Source: Barnesiella sp. WM24
Lineage (GTDB): Bacteria > Bacteroidota > Bacteroidia > Bacteroidales > Muribaculaceae
Direction of reading: 5' to 3'
Length of the DNA stretch: 64,000 bases
NCBI RefSeq assembly: GCF_004570975.1
Contig: NZ_SPPC01000006.1
Coordinates: 202,579-266,578 of the forward strand
The position numbers were made by a program, and so were the translations under genes. The notes under the pieces were generated by a model. It made no database searches and had not been told where the DNA came from. It was given only the letters and a program-made list of their open reading frames with translations. This document shows, piece by piece, positions 52,561-62,752 of this stretch (positions are counted from its first letter, which is position 1; each line of letters starts with the position of its first letter).

Positions 52561-52995
52561 TCAATATGCGACATGTATCCATGTCCCGCCACGTTCCCAG
52601 ATTAGTTCTGTGTGGGGGAGAGTCTTTAATATTTCATATAATCTTTTGTTGCCTTCAGTTGAGCCTGTGTTTAGGTCGGCTGCCCTTCCCGACATGTGAT
52701 AAGAGCGTGCCGCCCCTCCTACCGCGCGGTTAAGCTCCCGGCAGCGGTAGCCGCTGTTGACATATATAGGCGCGCCAAAGAGCTCACGTGCAGGGTCAAG
52801 CACGGTGTCGATAAGTCTGTGAAGATTTTTGACAGCTTGTTCGGGCGGAGTGTTGTCAATGCCCTGACGTCGGGCTGTAGTGCTGCGCGTGAGTTCTGTG
52901 ATGGTGAAGTGGCTTGCCTTTTCTTTAGCTTTTACCGGGGTGACTGCTTCGGCTGCGGCGACTGTAGCCGCTACGATAAGATTGGGTGTGTTCAT
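52561..52995 (-). CDS. M15-family D-Ala-D-Ala carboxypeptidase/endolysin-like protein
   Basis: A 144-residue Peptidase_M15_3-type protein. Zn ligands are visible as His100 and Asp107 in SYHMSGRAADLN and His141 in TWIHVAY; VNSGYRCRELN (79-89) is the other family signature. This size class occurs in Bacteroidetes phage or prophage-like contexts and cleaves peptide stems. No clear signal peptide is present; residues 5-17 are mildly hydrophobic. It has its own promoter at 53027-53056. The reaction is inferred from the family. Confidence 0.82.
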   Translation of the reverse strand: MNTPNLIVAATVAAAEAVTPVKAKEKASHFTITELTRSTTARRQGIDNTPPEQAVKNLHRLIDTVLDPARELFGAPIYVNSGYRCRELNRAVGGAARSYHMSGRAADLNTGSTEGNKRLYEILKTLPHTELIWERGGTWIHVAY

Positions 52996-53026
52996 GGTGT
53001 AGAAGATTAACGTTGGTTTTCATCGG

Positions 53027-53056
53027 CAAAGTTACCGGCGGCTGATAGGAAACCAA
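53027..53056 (-). promoter_or_regulatory. Promoter of the M15 peptidase gene
   Basis: On the minus strand, TTG (53056-53054), 19 nt, then TAACTTTG (53034-53027). The gene start is 32 nt downstream at 52995. Confidence 0.68.
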
Positions 53057-53072
53057 TGTAGAAACGGGAGTT

Positions 53073-53561
53073 TTAGTTGCCCGCCGTAAGGTTCCGGAGC
53101 ATTATTTCCGGCGTGAGGTGAAGTATTGGGTGTCGCCAGCCGGGGGCGAGCTGAGTCATCGGTATCAGCACGAAATCGCGGAGGTGCATGCGAGGATGGG
53201 GGAGTGTGAGTGACGGGGTGTCAATTACTGTGTCGTCGAGCGCTATCAGGTCGATGTCAATCTCGCGGTCAATATAGTTTCCGCAGTCATCGCGGTGGGA
53301 AAGCGGGCTTATGGAGTGTTGTAGGTCAAGGAGCTTTTTCAATAGTGTCTCCGGGGTGAGCGAGGTGGCAAATGCGATGCCGATGTTGAGGAATGTTGAG
53401 GATGAGTCGTAGCCCCATGCCGGGGTCTCGATGTAGTCGGAGCGTCGTATCGGTGACTCTGCTATAAAGGCAATCAGGGCGACCGCATGCTCTATGTGAG
53501 CCCTGCGGTCGCCCTGATTGGAACCTATGTTTATGTAAGCCATTTTCATGGCTGTAGTCAA
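53073..53561 (-). CDS. folK: 6-hydroxymethyl-7,8-dihydropterin pyrophosphokinase
   Basis: HPPK transfers pyrophosphate from ATP to hydroxymethyl-dihydropterin in folate synthesis. The 162-residue protein contains YINIGSNQGDRRAHIEHAV, the conserved REIDIDLIALDD (Mg2+-binding aspartates) and LTLPHPRMHLRDFVLIPM. The true start may be the Met at 53549 or 53543, which gives the usual MxxAYINIGSN opening. It lies 8 nt after infB and so is likely the last gene of rimP-nusA-infB-folK. Confidence 0.93.
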   Translation of the reverse strand: MTTAMKMAYINIGSNQGDRRAHIEHAVALIAFIAESPIRRSDYIETPAWGYDSSSTFLNIGIAFATSLTPETLLKKLLDLQHSISPLSHRDDCGNYIDREIDIDLIALDDTVIDTPSLTLPHPRMHLRDFVLIPMTQLAPGWRHPILHLTPEIMLRNLTAGN

Positions 53562-53569
53562 CTTCCGGT

Positions 53570-56467
53570 TTATAGTTGCTTTTTGACCTCTACCTGCTCG
53601 AATGCCTCGATGAAGTCACCTTCCTGAAGGTCATTGTAGCCGGCGATGCTTAATCCGCAGTCGTAGCCGGTGAGCACTTCCTTGACGTCGTCCTTGAAGC
53701 GCTTGAGCGAACCGAGGTCGCCTGTGTAGCGCACGATGCCGTCGCGAATCAGGCGCACCTTGCATGAGCGCTTGATTTTACCCTCGCGCACAATGGCTCC
53801 GGCGATGGTGCCGACTTTCGAGATATGATAGGTCTGGAGCACTTCGGCTGTGCCGACAACTTCTTCCTTGAATTCGGGAGCGAGCATACCTGCCATTGCA
53901 TCCTTGACTTCTTCGATAGCCTGGTAGATGACAGAGTAAAGCCTGATTTCCACACCCTCGCGCTCTGCTGCACGGCGTGCTGCCTGAGAGGGGCGCACCT
54001 GGAATCCGATGATGATGGCGTCGGAAGCGGCCGCAAGAGTGACATCGCTTTCAGAGATGGCACCGACAGCCTTGTGGAGCACATTGACTTGTACCTCTTC
54101 AGTCGAGAGCTTGATGAGAGAGTCAGACAGCGCTTCGATTGAACCGTCGACGTCACCTTTGACGATGATGTTGAGCTCATGGAAGTTGCCGATTGCACGG
54201 CGGCGTCCGATTTCTTCAAGGGTGGTGCGCTTGTTGGTGCGGAGTCCGAGCTCACGCTGCAACTGTTCGCGCTTGTTGGCGATTTCTCGTGCTTCCTGCT
54301 CGGTCTCCATCACGTTGAATGTGTCGCCGGCAGTGGGCGCGCCGTTCAGTCCGAGGATGAGCGCCGGAGTTGCGGGACCCGCTTCCTTTATGCGCTGGTT
54401 ACGCTCGTTGAACATAGCCTTGATTTTACCGTAGTGGGTTCCGGCAAGTATTATGTCGCCTACGTGGAGCGTTCCGTTCTGCACAAGTATGTTAGCCACA
54501 TAGCCACGTCCCTTGTCGAGCGATGACTCGATGATAGAGCCTGTTGCCGAACGGTCGGGATTGGCCTTGAGGTCGAGCATCTCGGCTTCAAGAAGCACCT
54601 TCTCCATAAGCTCGTTGACTCCGATGCCTTTCTTTGCGGAGATGTCCTGTGACTGATATTTTCCACCCCAGTCTTCTACAAGATAGTTCATCGCGGCAAG
54701 CTCTTCCTTGATTTTGTCGGGATTTGCCGTGGGCTTGTCTATCTTGTTGATGGCAAATACGATGGGCACTCCGGCTGCCGAGGCGTGGTTGATTGCCTCG
54801 ACTGTCTGCGGCATGACGTTGTCATCGGCGGCGACTATGATGATTACAAGGTCGGTGACCTTTGCTCCGCGGGCACGCATTGCGGTAAACGCTTCGTGAC
54901 CGGGGGTGTCAAGGAAGGTGATGCGGCGTCCGTCTTCAAGCTTCACGTTGTAGGCGCCGATGTGCTGGGTTATACCTCCTGCCTCTCCGGCGATTACGTT
55001 GGCGTTGCGGATGTAGTCGAGGAGCGATGTCTTACCGTGGTCTACGTGACCCATCACGGTTACTACCGGCGGACGGCTTACGAGGTCTTCCTCGCTGTCT
55101 TCCTCCTGCTGTATCGCCTCGACAACTTCAGCCGACACGTATTCTGTCTTGTATCCGAACTCTTCAGCCACGATGTTGATGGTCTCGGCGTCAAGACGCT
55201 GGTTGATTGACACCATCACACCGAGATTCATACAGGTGGCGATGACGTTGTTGATGGGGACATCCATCATTACGGCAAGGTCATTGGCGGTTACAAACTC
55301 GGTGAGTTTAAGCACCTTGCTCTCTGCCGCTTCCATCTCGGCGGCCTCACGCTCGCGTGACTGGAATGCCTCGCGCTTTTCTTTACGCCACTTCACGCCC
55401 TTTTTCTGACCCTTGTCTTTGTTGATAAGGCGGGCGAGAGTCTCTTTTACCTGCTTCTGTACATCTTCCTCGCTGACTTCGGTGTGGACGGGACGCTTGT
55501 TGCGGTCCTTGCCCTTGCCTCTGTCGTGGCGCTGCTGTGAAGAGTTATTGTTGTTATTGTTTTTACCACCACCTTCGTTGCCTCGCTGCACGGGCTGCTG
55601 ATTGGAAGTCTTTTCGATGTCAACTTTCTCTTTGCCTATGCGGCGGCGTTTTTTACGGTCGCCTTGCTGGGCCGCGGAGTTACCTCCGGCACCTGCCTGG
55701 TTGCTCTTGGCGATGCGTTCGTTGCGACGCTCCTCCTTGCTCTTTTTCTTGGGGCGTGTCGACTGGTTGATTGCCGAAAGGTCAATCTTGCCGATTACAT
55801 TAAGCTGCGGACCTCCGGTGACCGGACCGGTGGTGAATATTTCAGCCTCTTTTTTCTCCACGACAGGAGCTGCTGCCGGCTTGGGCTCTGCAACTTTAGG
55901 CTCTGCGGCTTTGGGCTCGGCAGGCTTCGGTGCGGGCTCGGGCTTGGGTTCCGGTTTAGGCTCGGGCTTGGGCTCAGGCTTGGGAGCGGGAGCTGGCTCG
56001 GGTTTGGGTTCCGGCTTAGGCTCGGGTTTTGGAGCGGGAGCAGGCTTCGGGGCAGGCTCGGGCTTGGGTTCCGGTTTGGGTTCGGGCTTTGTTTCAGCCT
56101 TAGGTGCGGGAGCCGGCTCCTGGGGAGCGGGCTTAGGCTTTTCCGGAGCAATGGGGTTGCCGTGCTTGTCAAGCTGGATGTGACCTATCACCCTGGGACC
56201 GTTGACACCCGAGGGTTCTTTTGTGTCAGTGGGTTTCTGAGTATTTTTTTCGGGCGCTGCGGCTGTGGCAGGCTTGCCCTGACGTTCGGCACTCTTTGCG
56301 GGTACCTTGTCATTGCCATACTGTGCGACCAACATGTTGTAGGCATTGTCGTCGATACGAGTGTTGGGGTTCATATCAACGTTTATGCCTTTCGATTGCA
56401 GGAAGTCGATGACAGTCGGCAATGCGATGTTGAGGTCTTTTGCTACTTTGCTTATTTTTATCGGCAT
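53570..56467 (-). CDS. infB: Translation initiation factor IF-2
   Basis: IF-2 is the GTPase that brings initiator tRNA to the 30S subunit and drives subunit joining. The 965-residue protein has an IF2_N domain (residues 1-55), then a very Pro/Glu/Lys/Ala-rich linker (about 60-210). That linker has [13 protein letters not shown] tandem repeats typical of Bacteroidetes IF-2, and a basic Asn-rich stretch follows. The G domain has G1 [12 protein letters not shown] (near 474), G3 DTPGHEAF and G4 NKIDKP, followed by domains II-IV. The repeats make the opposite strand open over 580 nt, which is a shadow. It is preceded by nusA with a 26-nt gap. Confidence 0.97.
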   Translation of the reverse strand: MPIKISKVAKDLNIALPTVIDFLQSKGINVDMNPNTRIDDNAYNMLVAQYGNDKVPAKSAERQGKPATAAAPEKNTQKPTDTKEPSGVNGPRVIGHIQLDKHGNPIAPEKPKPAPQEPAPAPKAETKPEPKPEPKPEPAPKPAPAPKPEPKPEPKPEPAPAPKPEPKPEPKPEPKPEPAPKPAEPKAAEPKVAEPKPAAAPVVEKKEAEIFTTGPVTGGPQLNVIGKIDLSAINQSTRPKKKSKEERRNERIAKSNQAGAGGNSAAQQGDRKKRRRIGKEKVDIEKTSNQQPVQRGNEGGGKNNNNNNSSQQRHDRGKGKDRNKRPVHTEVSEEDVQKQVKETLARLINKDKGQKKGVKWRKEKREAFQSREREAAEMEAAESKVLKLTEFVTANDLAVMMDVPINNVIATCMNLGVMVSINQRLDAETINIVAEEFGYKTEYVSAEVVEAIQQEEDSEEDLVSRPPVVTVMGHVDHGKTSLLDYIRNANVIAGEAGGITQHIGAYNVKLEDGRRITFLDTPGHEAFTAMRARGAKVTDLVIIIVAADDNVMPQTVEAINHASAAGVPIVFAINKIDKPTANPDKIKEELAAMNYLVEDWGGKYQSQDISAKKGIGVNELMEKVLLEAEMLDLKANPDRSATGSIIESSLDKGRGYVANILVQNGTLHVGDIILAGTHYGKIKAMFNERNQRIKEAGPATPALILGLNGAPTAGDTFNVMETEQEAREIANKREQLQRELGLRTNKRTTLEEIGRRRAIGNFHELNIIVKGDVDGSIEALSDSLIKLSTEEVQVNVLHKAVGAISESDVTLAAASDAIIIGFQVRPSQAARRAAEREGVEIRLYSVIYQAIEEVKDAMAGMLAPEFKEEVVGTAEVLQTYHISKVGTIAGAIVREGKIKRSCKVRLIRDGIVRYTGDLGSLKRFKDDVKEVLTGYDCGLSIAGYNDLQEGDFIEAFEQVEVKKQL

Positions 56468-56493
56468 ATTATGAATTAGGTGGTTGTCGGAAA

Positions 56494-57750
56494 TTAGTCT
56501 TCAAATTCTGCCTTGAGAATGGAGATCACATTGTCGACTGTGTCTTCCTCAAGGTCGGCTTTCTCGATGAGAAGTTCACGCGGCATTGCGAGAACGTTTT
56601 TCGCCGTGATGCAACCGATGTTTTTCAGTGAGTCGATAACCCATGCATCGATTTCATCTTTAAATTCATCAAGGTAGATGTCGTCGTTAAACTCTTCGCC
56701 GGTGTCGCGGTATACGTCGATGACATAGCCTGTGAGCTTTGACGCAAGCTTGATATTGAGCGCGCCCTTACCGATTGCCAAGGGCACCTCTTCGGGACGA
56801 AGGAATACCTCGGCGCGTTTTTCCTCGGTGTTGAGTCGTATTGACGACACTTTTGCCGGGCTGAGCGCGCGCTGAATGAGGAGTTCCGGATTGGAGGTGT
56901 AGTTGATTACGTCGATGTTTTCGTTGCGCAGTTCTCTCACGATGCCGTGGATACGTGAACCTTTCACACCGACGCATGCTCCTACGGGGTCAATGCGGTC
57001 ATCGTAGCTTTCCACTGCGATTTTCGCACGTTCGCCCGGTATACGCGCCACTGCACGGATGTTGATTAGTCCGTCGTGGATTTCCGGCACCTCAAGCTCG
57101 AAGAGTCGGCGTAGGAATTCATCTGACGTGCGCGATACAGTGATGCGGATATTGTTGTTTTTGTTGTCGACTTTAAGTATTACTGCCCTTACGTTTTCTC
57201 CCTTGCGGAAATAGTCGCCCGGGATTGACTCGCTTTTAGGGAGCAGCAGCTCGTTTTCCTCGCTGTCGAGCAGAAGTGTCTCCTTGCTCCAGGTCTGATA
57301 TACCTCTCCTGTCACAAGCTCGCCCTCGTGACCTTTGAACTGGGCGTAGATCGCTTCTTTCTGGAGGTCGAGAATCTTGGACTGGAGGGTCTGGCGCAGA
57401 TTGAGGATGGCGCGGCGTCCGAATTTTTCAAATATAATCTCGCGGGTGTGTTCCTCGCCCACCTCTACGTCGGGGTTTTGGTCGGCGCGGGCATCGCTGA
57501 GTGAAATCTGGGTCGACGGATTGGTTACCTCTCCGTCGGGAACGACTTCAAGATTCTGGAATATCTGGACATCGCCCTTGTCAGGGTTCATGATGACATC
57601 AAGATTCTCATCAGTGCCGAACATCTTGGCAAGTACATTGCGGAATGATTCCTCAAGTACGGAAATCATCGTGGTCTTGTCGATGTGCTTCAGCTCTTTA
57701 AATTCGGCAAATCTTTCCACCATATTGGGGGATTCCTCTTTCTTAGCCAT
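56494..57750 (-). CDS. nusA: Transcription elongation/termination factor NusA
   Basis: NusA binds RNA polymerase and modulates pausing, termination and antitermination. The 418-residue protein has the N-terminal RNAP-binding domain (with [18 protein letters not shown]), an S1 domain ([20 protein letters not shown]), and KH1/KH2 domains. The KH region includes [18 protein letters not shown] and [23 protein letters not shown]-terminal helix-hairpin-like tail ([19 protein letters not shown]) ends it. It lies between rimP (21-nt gap) and infB, the standard order. Confidence 0.96.
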   Translation of the reverse strand: MAKKEESPNMVERFAEFKELKHIDKTTMISVLEESFRNVLAKMFGTDENLDVIMNPDKGDVQIFQNLEVVPDGEVTNPSTQISLSDARADQNPDVEVGEEHTREIIFEKFGRRAILNLRQTLQSKILDLQKEAIYAQFKGHEGELVTGEVYQTWSKETLLLDSEENELLLPKSESIPGDYFRKGENVRAVILKVDNKNNNIRITVSRTSDEFLRRLFELEVPEIHDGLINIRAVARIPGERAKIAVESYDDRIDPVGACVGVKGSRIHGIVRELRNENIDVINYTSNPELLIQRALSPAKVSSIRLNTEEKRAEVFLRPEEVPLAIGKGALNIKLASKLTGYVIDVYRDTGEEFNDDIYLDEFKDEIDAWVIDSLKNIGCITAKNVLAMPRELLIEKADLEEDTVDNVISILKAEFED

Positions 57751-57771
57751 ATTGGGGATATTTGTAGTTTT

Positions 57772-58239
57772 TTATTTGAAATCGATTAAGTATTTTACAT
57801 ATTTCGCGTCGTCCATTTTCATGTTGACGGGCTCTTCGACCATGACAGGGCGTTTTGCTCCCGGCTCTTTGACTTTTTTCGATACGGAGACTGTGAAATC
57901 GTCGTCGCCGACAGCTGTGAGAGTGCCTTTCAGCTTTACACCTGCCTTTGTGAGCACTTCGACCTGATTGCCGATGTTTTTGAGATATTGTCCGCGCACC
58001 TTGAACGGAGAGGTAAGGCCTGCCGACCCTACTTCGAGGGAATAGTCTTCGGCGTCACGGTCAAAAACGCTTTCAATCTTCCTTGTGATGTCGGCGCAGG
58101 TGTCGATATCGAGTCCTTCCGGGCTGTCAAGCTCTACTGTAATAGAGTTGTCGGGTGTCACTTTTATCTCGACAATAAAGAGCGCTGTGTCTTTTATTGC
58201 CTCCTCGACTGTACTGGTAAGTAATTGGCGGTCTATCAT
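57772..58239 (-). CDS. rimP: Ribosome maturation factor RimP
   Basis: RimP assists 30S maturation. The 155-residue protein contains FIVEIKVTPDNSITVELDS, EVGSAGLTSPFKV (the conserved core) and the C-terminal SH3-like domain GVKLKGTLTAVGDDDFTV. The frame stays open upstream to a TTG at 58314. That codon lies on the -7 box of the promoter and the extra 25 residues are unlike RimP, so I use the ATG at 58239. It is the first gene of rimP-nusA-infB-folK. Confidence 0.93.
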   Translation of the reverse strand: MIDRQLLTSTVEEAIKDTALFIVEIKVTPDNSITVELDSPEGLDIDTCADITRKIESVFDRDAEDYSLEVGSAGLTSPFKVRGQYLKNIGNQVEVLTKAGVKLKGTLTAVGDDDFTVSVSKKVKEPGAKRPVMVEEPVNMKMDDAKYVKYLIDFK

Positions 58240-58311
58240 GCTGGATGTTGATTGAACGGGTTTATACGAATAGGAGGGGACTGTCGCCCCCTCCGGTTGT
58301 CGAATCTTGTG

Positions 58312-58343
58312 CAAAGATAATAAATATTTGCCGCTTATGCAAA
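58312..58343 (-). promoter_or_regulatory. Promoter of the rimP-nusA-infB-folK operon
   Basis: On the minus strand, TTTG (58343-58340), 20 nt, then TATCTTTG (58319-58312), a close match to the Bacteroidetes consensus. Transcription should begin near 58305, giving a leader of about 65 nt before the rimP ATG. Confidence 0.78.
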
Positions 58344-58399
58344 TAAACTGATTTGCTGCGGGTAAAAGTCAGAATGGATAGTGATTTATTTAACAAAGA

Positions 58400-59647
58400 T
58401 TAACTTTGTTGTGCCGTATTTCTGCTGTTTAGCCGCTGCCTCATGATTAGTGCTGTGAGTGAGGATGTAAGCCAGCCTACAAGGGCGACAAGTAAAATCA
58501 CGGCGATAAGGTCGGGCAGCTCCACTTTTACCGGATACACGTCGATGGTCATTGCGGAGTGGTCGCCTCCGAGCTTTATGAATCCTCCCCATTGCTGGGC
58601 GAGTGACAGGGCGACGCCTGCGATTATGCCGGTTATGCCTCCGAAAATGGATATCAGCCAGCCTTCAAGGATGAATATCCGCGAAATCATGCTGCGTGAT
58701 GCGCCGAGGGCGTAGAGGGTGTGTATGTTGTCATCTTTTTCGATGATAAGCATTGACAGTGTGGAGATTACGTTGAATGACGCGATGATGAGTATAAATG
58801 AGAGAAGAAAAAATGTAATCCATTTTTCGATTGAAATCATCTTAAACGACTGTTCCTGCTGGCGTATGCGGTCTTTGACGACTATGCCGTCGCCGAGAGC
58901 TTTGGTTATGGCTTTTATTGCCTTGTTTTCGGAAATGCCGTCGGCGAGTCTCACCTCGATTGCCGTAGCCTCGTGGTCGTAGTCAAGAAGCCGGCGCGCC
59001 GATTCAAGGGGAAGCAATATGAGGTCGGTGTCAAATTCTGCCTGCTCCGTCTGGAACACTCCGCCTACAAGCAGGGAGTCGGCGCGGAACGATGCCGCCG
59101 GGTTGGCGGGGTTGATGCGTCCTGTGCGCCTTGGCACATAGATGTTTAGCCTCCGGTAAAATCCGGGATGTGCTTCCAGGTTTATTGCCGCGCCTACGCT
59201 TAGGGTCGCGAAGTCGCCGTATTCGGGGTCGTTAAGCATCCATGTGCCGTCGTCGAGGACGATGGAGCGTATGTCGGTGATAGAGTCGTAGGCTTCCGTG
59301 ACTCCTTTTATGATTACAGGTATCTGCCTGTCGGAGTATATGGCGAGGGCGTGTTCCTCTATCGTCGGTGAGGCTGTCGCTATTTCCGGCATGTCGCGCA
59401 GCAGCGCCGTGATAGAGTCGGCGTCGGCTATGGTTTTGCCTGTAAGGCTTTCTATGCGAAGGTCGGGCGACAGCTGCGCGATTTTTGACTTTGCGAGATC
59501 GGTAAATCCGTTGAACACAGAGAGTACACACACGATAGCCATTGTCGCCACGGCGACCCCTGTCATCGAAATCAGTGAGATGACGTTGACGGCAGAATGG
59601 GTTTTCTTGGAGAAGAGATATCGTAGTGCGACCCGTAGTGTTAACAT
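58400..59647 (-). CDS. LolC/LolE-family ABC transporter permease
   Basis: A 415-residue inner-membrane protein of the MacB/FtsX superfamily. TM1 is at about 20-45 (VNVISLISMTGVAVATMAIV), a periplasmic MacB-type domain spans about 50-265, and three TM segments follow (FFLLSFILIIASFNVISTLS; LISIFGGITGIIAGVALSLA; LIAVILLVALVGWLTSSLTA). The pattern fits LolC/E, which extracts lipoproteins from the inner membrane for outer-membrane sorting. No LolD ATPase gene is adjacent. The start overlaps the rbfA stop by one base, so the two are coupled. Confidence 0.85.
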   Translation of the reverse strand: MLTLRVALRYLFSKKTHSAVNVISLISMTGVAVATMAIVCVLSVFNGFTDLAKSKIAQLSPDLRIESLTGKTIADADSITALLRDMPEIATASPTIEEHALAIYSDRQIPVIIKGVTEAYDSITDIRSIVLDDGTWMLNDPEYGDFATLSVGAAINLEAHPGFYRRLNIYVPRRTGRINPANPAASFRADSLLVGGVFQTEQAEFDTDLILLPLESARRLLDYDHEATAIEVRLADGISENKAIKAITKALGDGIVVKDRIRQQEQSFKMISIEKWITFFLLSFILIIASFNVISTLSMLIIEKDDNIHTLYALGASRSMISRIFILEGWLISIFGGITGIIAGVALSLAQQWGGFIKLGGDHSAMTIDVYPVKVELPDLIAVILLVALVGWLTSSLTALIMRQRLNSRNTAQQS

Positions 59648-59982
59648 CAGGATTTCAGGAGATTGTCGATATTTTCGAGATAGTCGAGCGAGTCGTCGAG
59701 ATAGAAGGCGAGTTCAGGGGTCTTGCGCAACTGGAATCTTACTTTCTGGGCAAGGTCGTAGCGTATGGTCTTTGCGCTGTGCTTGATGCTTTCAAGCAGT
59801 TCCTGGCTCTTCTCGGAGGGGAATACTGAAAGATATACCTTGGCGATGCTGAGGTCGGGCGACACTCTCACCGCGCTTACTGAAATGATAACGCCGTGGG
59901 TCTTCGCGGTCTGCAGGCGGAATATCTCGCTAAGTTCTTTTTGCAGCAGTCTTGATATTTTGGCTTGACGGGTTGTTTCCAT
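59647..59982 (-). CDS. rbfA: 30S ribosome-binding factor A
   Basis: RbfA binds the immature 30S subunit and is needed for processing of the 16S 5' end and for cold growth. The 111-residue KH-like protein contains RLLQKELSEIFRLQ, VSAVRVSPDLSIAKVYLSVF and VRFQLRKTPELAFYLDDSLD, all family hallmarks. It heads a two-gene unit with the Lol-like permease, driven by the promoter at 60036-60066. Confidence 0.94.
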   Translation of the reverse strand: METTRQAKISRLLQKELSEIFRLQTAKTHGVIISVSAVRVSPDLSIAKVYLSVFPSEKSQELLESIKHSAKTIRYDLAQKVRFQLRKTPELAFYLDDSLDYLENIDNLLKS

Positions 59983-60035
59983 AATCTTGAATTTTTTTGG
60001 TTAATGACTTTTATGTATTAACGCTCAACTCTTCG

Positions 60036-60066
60036 CAAAGTTACTAATCGGGTGGCTACTTTGCAA
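60036..60066 (-). promoter_or_regulatory. Promoter of rbfA
   Basis: On the minus strand, TTG (60066-60064) then TAACTTTG (60043-60036), with 20 nt between them. It overlaps the last codons of the O-methyltransferase gene and sits 54 nt before the rbfA start. Confidence 0.72.
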
Positions 60067-60703
60067 GTGTTTGCGGTTTCTTGTAGATTACGGTGAGTCC
60101 GTCGCGCAGCGGAATCATCACTTTTTCTACGGAGTCGTCGGCAGCCACATAATCGTTGAACCGCAGGATTCCCTCCGTCTGGGCGTCATGAGCGGAGGAG
60201 TCGGTCACTTTGCCATACCAGAGTGTGTTGTCGGCGATGATGAAACCTCCCGGGTTTACCCTTGGCGCGATGAGCTTGTAGTATTCAATGTAGTTGCGCT
60301 TGTTGGCGTCAATAAACACCAGGTCCCAGCCGTCGCCGAGTGTCGGGATTATCTCCTGCGCGTCGCCGACATGCAGGTGCATGCGGTCGCTCATGGGCGA
60401 TTCGGCGAAGTGCGATTCGATGAAGTCCTGAAGCTCGTCGTTGATTTCTACGGAGTGAAGTTCGGCTGTGTCATCCATCCCTTCGGCGAGACACAGTGCC
60501 GAGTAGCCGGTAAACGTGCCGAGCTCAAGTACACGTCGCGGCTTTATCATCCGGGTGAACATTTTCAGGAGCCTTCCTTGCAGATGTCCCGAACACATGT
60601 TGGCGTAAAGGCAGTTGACATGCGTGTCGCGGTTGAGCCTGGCAAGATTGTCAGGCTCAGGGTCGATGTGTCGGAGTATGTAGTGCTCTAATTCTTCGGT
60701 CAT
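60056..60703 (-). CDS. SAM-dependent O-methyltransferase (family 3, YrrM/COMT-like)
   Basis: A 215-residue cytoplasmic methyltransferase of the catechol/caffeoyl-CoA O-methyltransferase type. SAM motif I is VLELGTFTGYSALCLAE, the acidic ribose-binding residue is in LHSVEINDEL, and the metal-binding DLVFIDANKRNYIEYY is followed by GFIIADNTLWYGKV. Bacterial homologues act on catechols or tRNA hydroxyuridine (TrmR-like); the substrate is not decided by sequence. It overlaps pyk by 4 nt. Confidence 0.87.
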   Translation of the reverse strand: MTEELEHYILRHIDPEPDNLARLNRDTHVNCLYANMCSGHLQGRLLKMFTRMIKPRRVLELGTFTGYSALCLAEGMDDTAELHSVEINDELQDFIESHFAESPMSDRMHLHVGDAQEIIPTLGDGWDLVFIDANKRNYIEYYKLIAPRVNPGGFIIADNTLWYGKVTDSSAHDAQTEGILRFNDYVAADDSVEKVMIPLRDGLTVIYKKPQTLAK

Positions 60704-62154
60704 TGACGAGTCTCTTCGAGATTAGGCAGGTTGTAGCTCTGGAAATTGTCCATGATTTTGCCTACATTGTTGATTTCCAGGAATGATGTGCCGTGGCCTT
60801 CTCCATATGCGCCGCCGAGATATGCGATGCGGTCTTCCTTGGTGAGTCTGCCGCTCTCGATAAGGTGAATGAGCGCGTTCTGCAGATATACGCGTGACGA
60901 TTCCATGCGCTCCTGATATACGGGCAGCACTCCGTAAGAAAGGGCGAGGAGTCTTACTACATAAGGATAGTAACATATGGCGAGAGTCGGGTAGCTTCCG
61001 CGGAATGATGCGATGTAGCGGGCGGTTCTTCCTGTGTAGCTGTCGGTTATGATTGCCTTGGTCGACAGCACGTCTGACGAGGCTACCGCCTGGCGCGCAA
61101 GGTAAGATGTCACGTCGGGCTCGGTAATGGGGGTCGGACGGGTGTGAATCAGCGATCTCTCCACTTCGGCTGCGACACGGGTCATTGTGGCGATTGCCTC
61201 GATGGGGTATTTTCCGTATGCGGTCTCGCCGCTGAGCATGAGTGCGTCGGTGTGCTGGTTGACTGCATTTGCGATGTCGCTCACTTCCGCACGTGTAGGG
61301 CGCGGATTGTTGATCATCGAGTGGAGCATCTGGGTTGCCACGATTACCGGTTTGTGGCGCATTATACACTTGTTGATGAGTGTGTTCTGGATGACTGGAA
61401 TGCGTTCTGCCGGGACTTCGATGCCGAGGTCGCCTCGGGCGATCATTATACCGTAGGACACGTCAAGTATCTCGTCAAAGTTGTCGATGCCTTCCTGGTT
61501 CTCGATTTTTGAGATGATCTTGATGGGGCTGTTGTGGGCGTCAAGTATCTCCTGTATGTCAAGCACGTCGCGCGCGCTTCTCACGAAGGAGTGGGCTATG
61601 AAGTCTACCCCGAGGTCCATCGCATAGCCTATGTTTATGCGGTCGCGTTCAGTCAGCGAGGGCAGGTCGATGCTGACTCCGGGCACGTTGACGCTCTTGC
61701 GTGAGCCGAGTTCGCCTCCGTTTTGAGCGGTTGCGTAAATCTTGTGTCCGTCAATCGAGTCTATGAGGAAGTCGATTTCTCCGTCGTCGATAAGGAAATG
61801 TACGCCCGGTCTTACATCGTTGGCGATATTGCTGTAGCTGAGGTATATTGTCTCTTTTGTGGACACTCCCGAGGGGTCTCCTATGAATGTCACTTTGTCG
61901 CCCGGCTGAAACTTGAGGGTTACGTCGTCGGCATTTGTCGTGGTGCGTATCTCTGCGCCCTTTGTATCCATCAGTATGGCAATCGAAGGAGAAACGGAAC
62001 GCACATTCTCCACAATCCTCCTGAAGCCCTCAAGCTGAATGTGGGCTGAATTCATTCTCACTACATTCAATCCGTTCTCATATAGGTCACGGATAAACTC
62101 TACGTCGCAACGTCTGTCGGAAATTGTCGCAACAATTTTGGTAAATTTTTTCAT
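60700..62154 (-). CDS. pyk: Pyruvate kinase
   Basis: Pyruvate kinase makes ATP and pyruvate from ADP and phosphoenolpyruvate. The 484-residue protein has KIVATISDRRCDVEFIRDLYENG-like opening residues, the active-site block IKIISKIENQEGIDNFDEI (catalytic Lys), GIMIARGDLGIEVPAERIP and LMLSGETAYGKYPIEAI. A C-terminal regulatory domain carries a Thr/Ser-rich segment. Length is standard. It lies 17 nt after aroQ. Confidence 0.96.
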   Translation of the reverse strand: MKKFTKIVATISDRRCDVEFIRDLYENGLNVVRMNSAHIQLEGFRRIVENVRSVSPSIAILMDTKGAEIRTTTNADDVTLKFQPGDKVTFIGDPSGVSTKETIYLSYSNIANDVRPGVHFLIDDGEIDFLIDSIDGHKIYATAQNGGELGSRKSVNVPGVSIDLPSLTERDRINIGYAMDLGVDFIAHSFVRSARDVLDIQEILDAHNSPIKIISKIENQEGIDNFDEILDVSYGIMIARGDLGIEVPAERIPVIQNTLINKCIMRHKPVIVATQMLHSMINNPRPTRAEVSDIANAVNQHTDALMLSGETAYGKYPIEAIATMTRVAAEVERSLIHTRPTPITEPDVTSYLARQAVASSDVLSTKAIITDSYTGRTARYIASFRGSYPTLAICYYPYVVRLLALSYGVLPVYQERMESSRVYLQNALIHLIESGRLTKEDRIAYLGGAYGEGHGTSFLEINNVGKIMDNFQSYNLPNLEETRQ

Positions 62155-62171
62155 ATAAGTGAATTTGCAGG

Positions 62172-62597
62172 CTATTGTTTTCTGATTAACGCTTCTACGG
62201 CAAGACGGTAGCTGTCAAGCCCGAATCCGGCGATCACTCCGCGGCACACACCGCTTATCATCGAGTGATGGCGTATCTCCTCCCTGGCGTGTACATTACT
62301 TATGTGTACCTCGACTACCGGAGTGCTTATAGCTGAAATTGCATCGGCTATGGCAAGGGATGTGTGGGTGTAGGCGCCCGCATTTAACACGATGCCGGCT
62401 GTGTCGCCGAATCCTGTTTCATGAAGCTTGTCGATGATGGCGCCCTCATGGTTGCTTTGGAAATACTCGATGGTTACGTCAGGATATAGTCCGCGTAGCC
62501 GTGTGAGATAGCTCTCGAATCCTTCGCTGCCATATATGCCCGGTTCTCTTACCCCCAACAGATTAAGGTTGGGTCCATTGATGATGGTGATGTTCAT
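62172..62597 (-). CDS. aroQ: 3-dehydroquinate dehydratase, type II
   Basis: AroQ dehydrates 3-dehydroquinate to 3-dehydroshikimate in the shikimate pathway. The 141-residue type II enzyme has INGPNLNLLGVREPGIYG (lid with catalytic Tyr), FQSNHEGAIIDKLHE, LNAGAYTHTSLAIADAI and VEVHISNVHAREEIRHHS (catalytic His). It heads aroQ-pyk-O-methyltransferase. TAACTTTG on the minus strand at 62630-62623 with a TTG 22 nt upstream is a probable promoter. Confidence 0.96.
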   Translation of the reverse strand: MNITIINGPNLNLLGVREPGIYGSEGFESYLTRLRGLYPDVTIEYFQSNHEGAIIDKLHETGFGDTAGIVLNAGAYTHTSLAIADAISAISTPVVEVHISNVHAREEIRHHSMISGVCRGVIAGFGLDSYRLAVEALIRKQ

Positions 62598-62691
62598 TCT
62601 GACTAATTGGCTTAATATTTTGCAAAGTTACATAGAAATCCGCGTTTTTGAGCAATTATCGGCTATAAAGTTGCGTAGGAGGGTCTTCGGC

Positions 62692-62721
62692 TTTGTGTTT
62701 TGGGAAAATATATTAATTTTG
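62692..62721 (+). promoter_or_regulatory. Promoter of the EEP-family gene
   Basis: TTTG at 62692-62695, an 18-nt spacer and TAATTTTG at 62714-62721. The gene starts at 62753, giving a leader of about 25 nt. Confidence 0.65.
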
Positions 62722-62752
62722 TGGATGAAAATCTATTACATATGTAAGTGCT

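Noticed and set aside
55602..56183. A 193-codon Gly-rich plus-strand open frame
   Set aside because: It is the antisense of the PEPKPEP repeats in infB; there is no signal or promoter, and the composition is fully explained by the coding strand.
57772..58314. Longer rimP starting at the TTG at 58314
   Set aside because: The TTG overlaps the promoter -7 box, so it would not be in the transcript, and the extra residues are not RimP-like.
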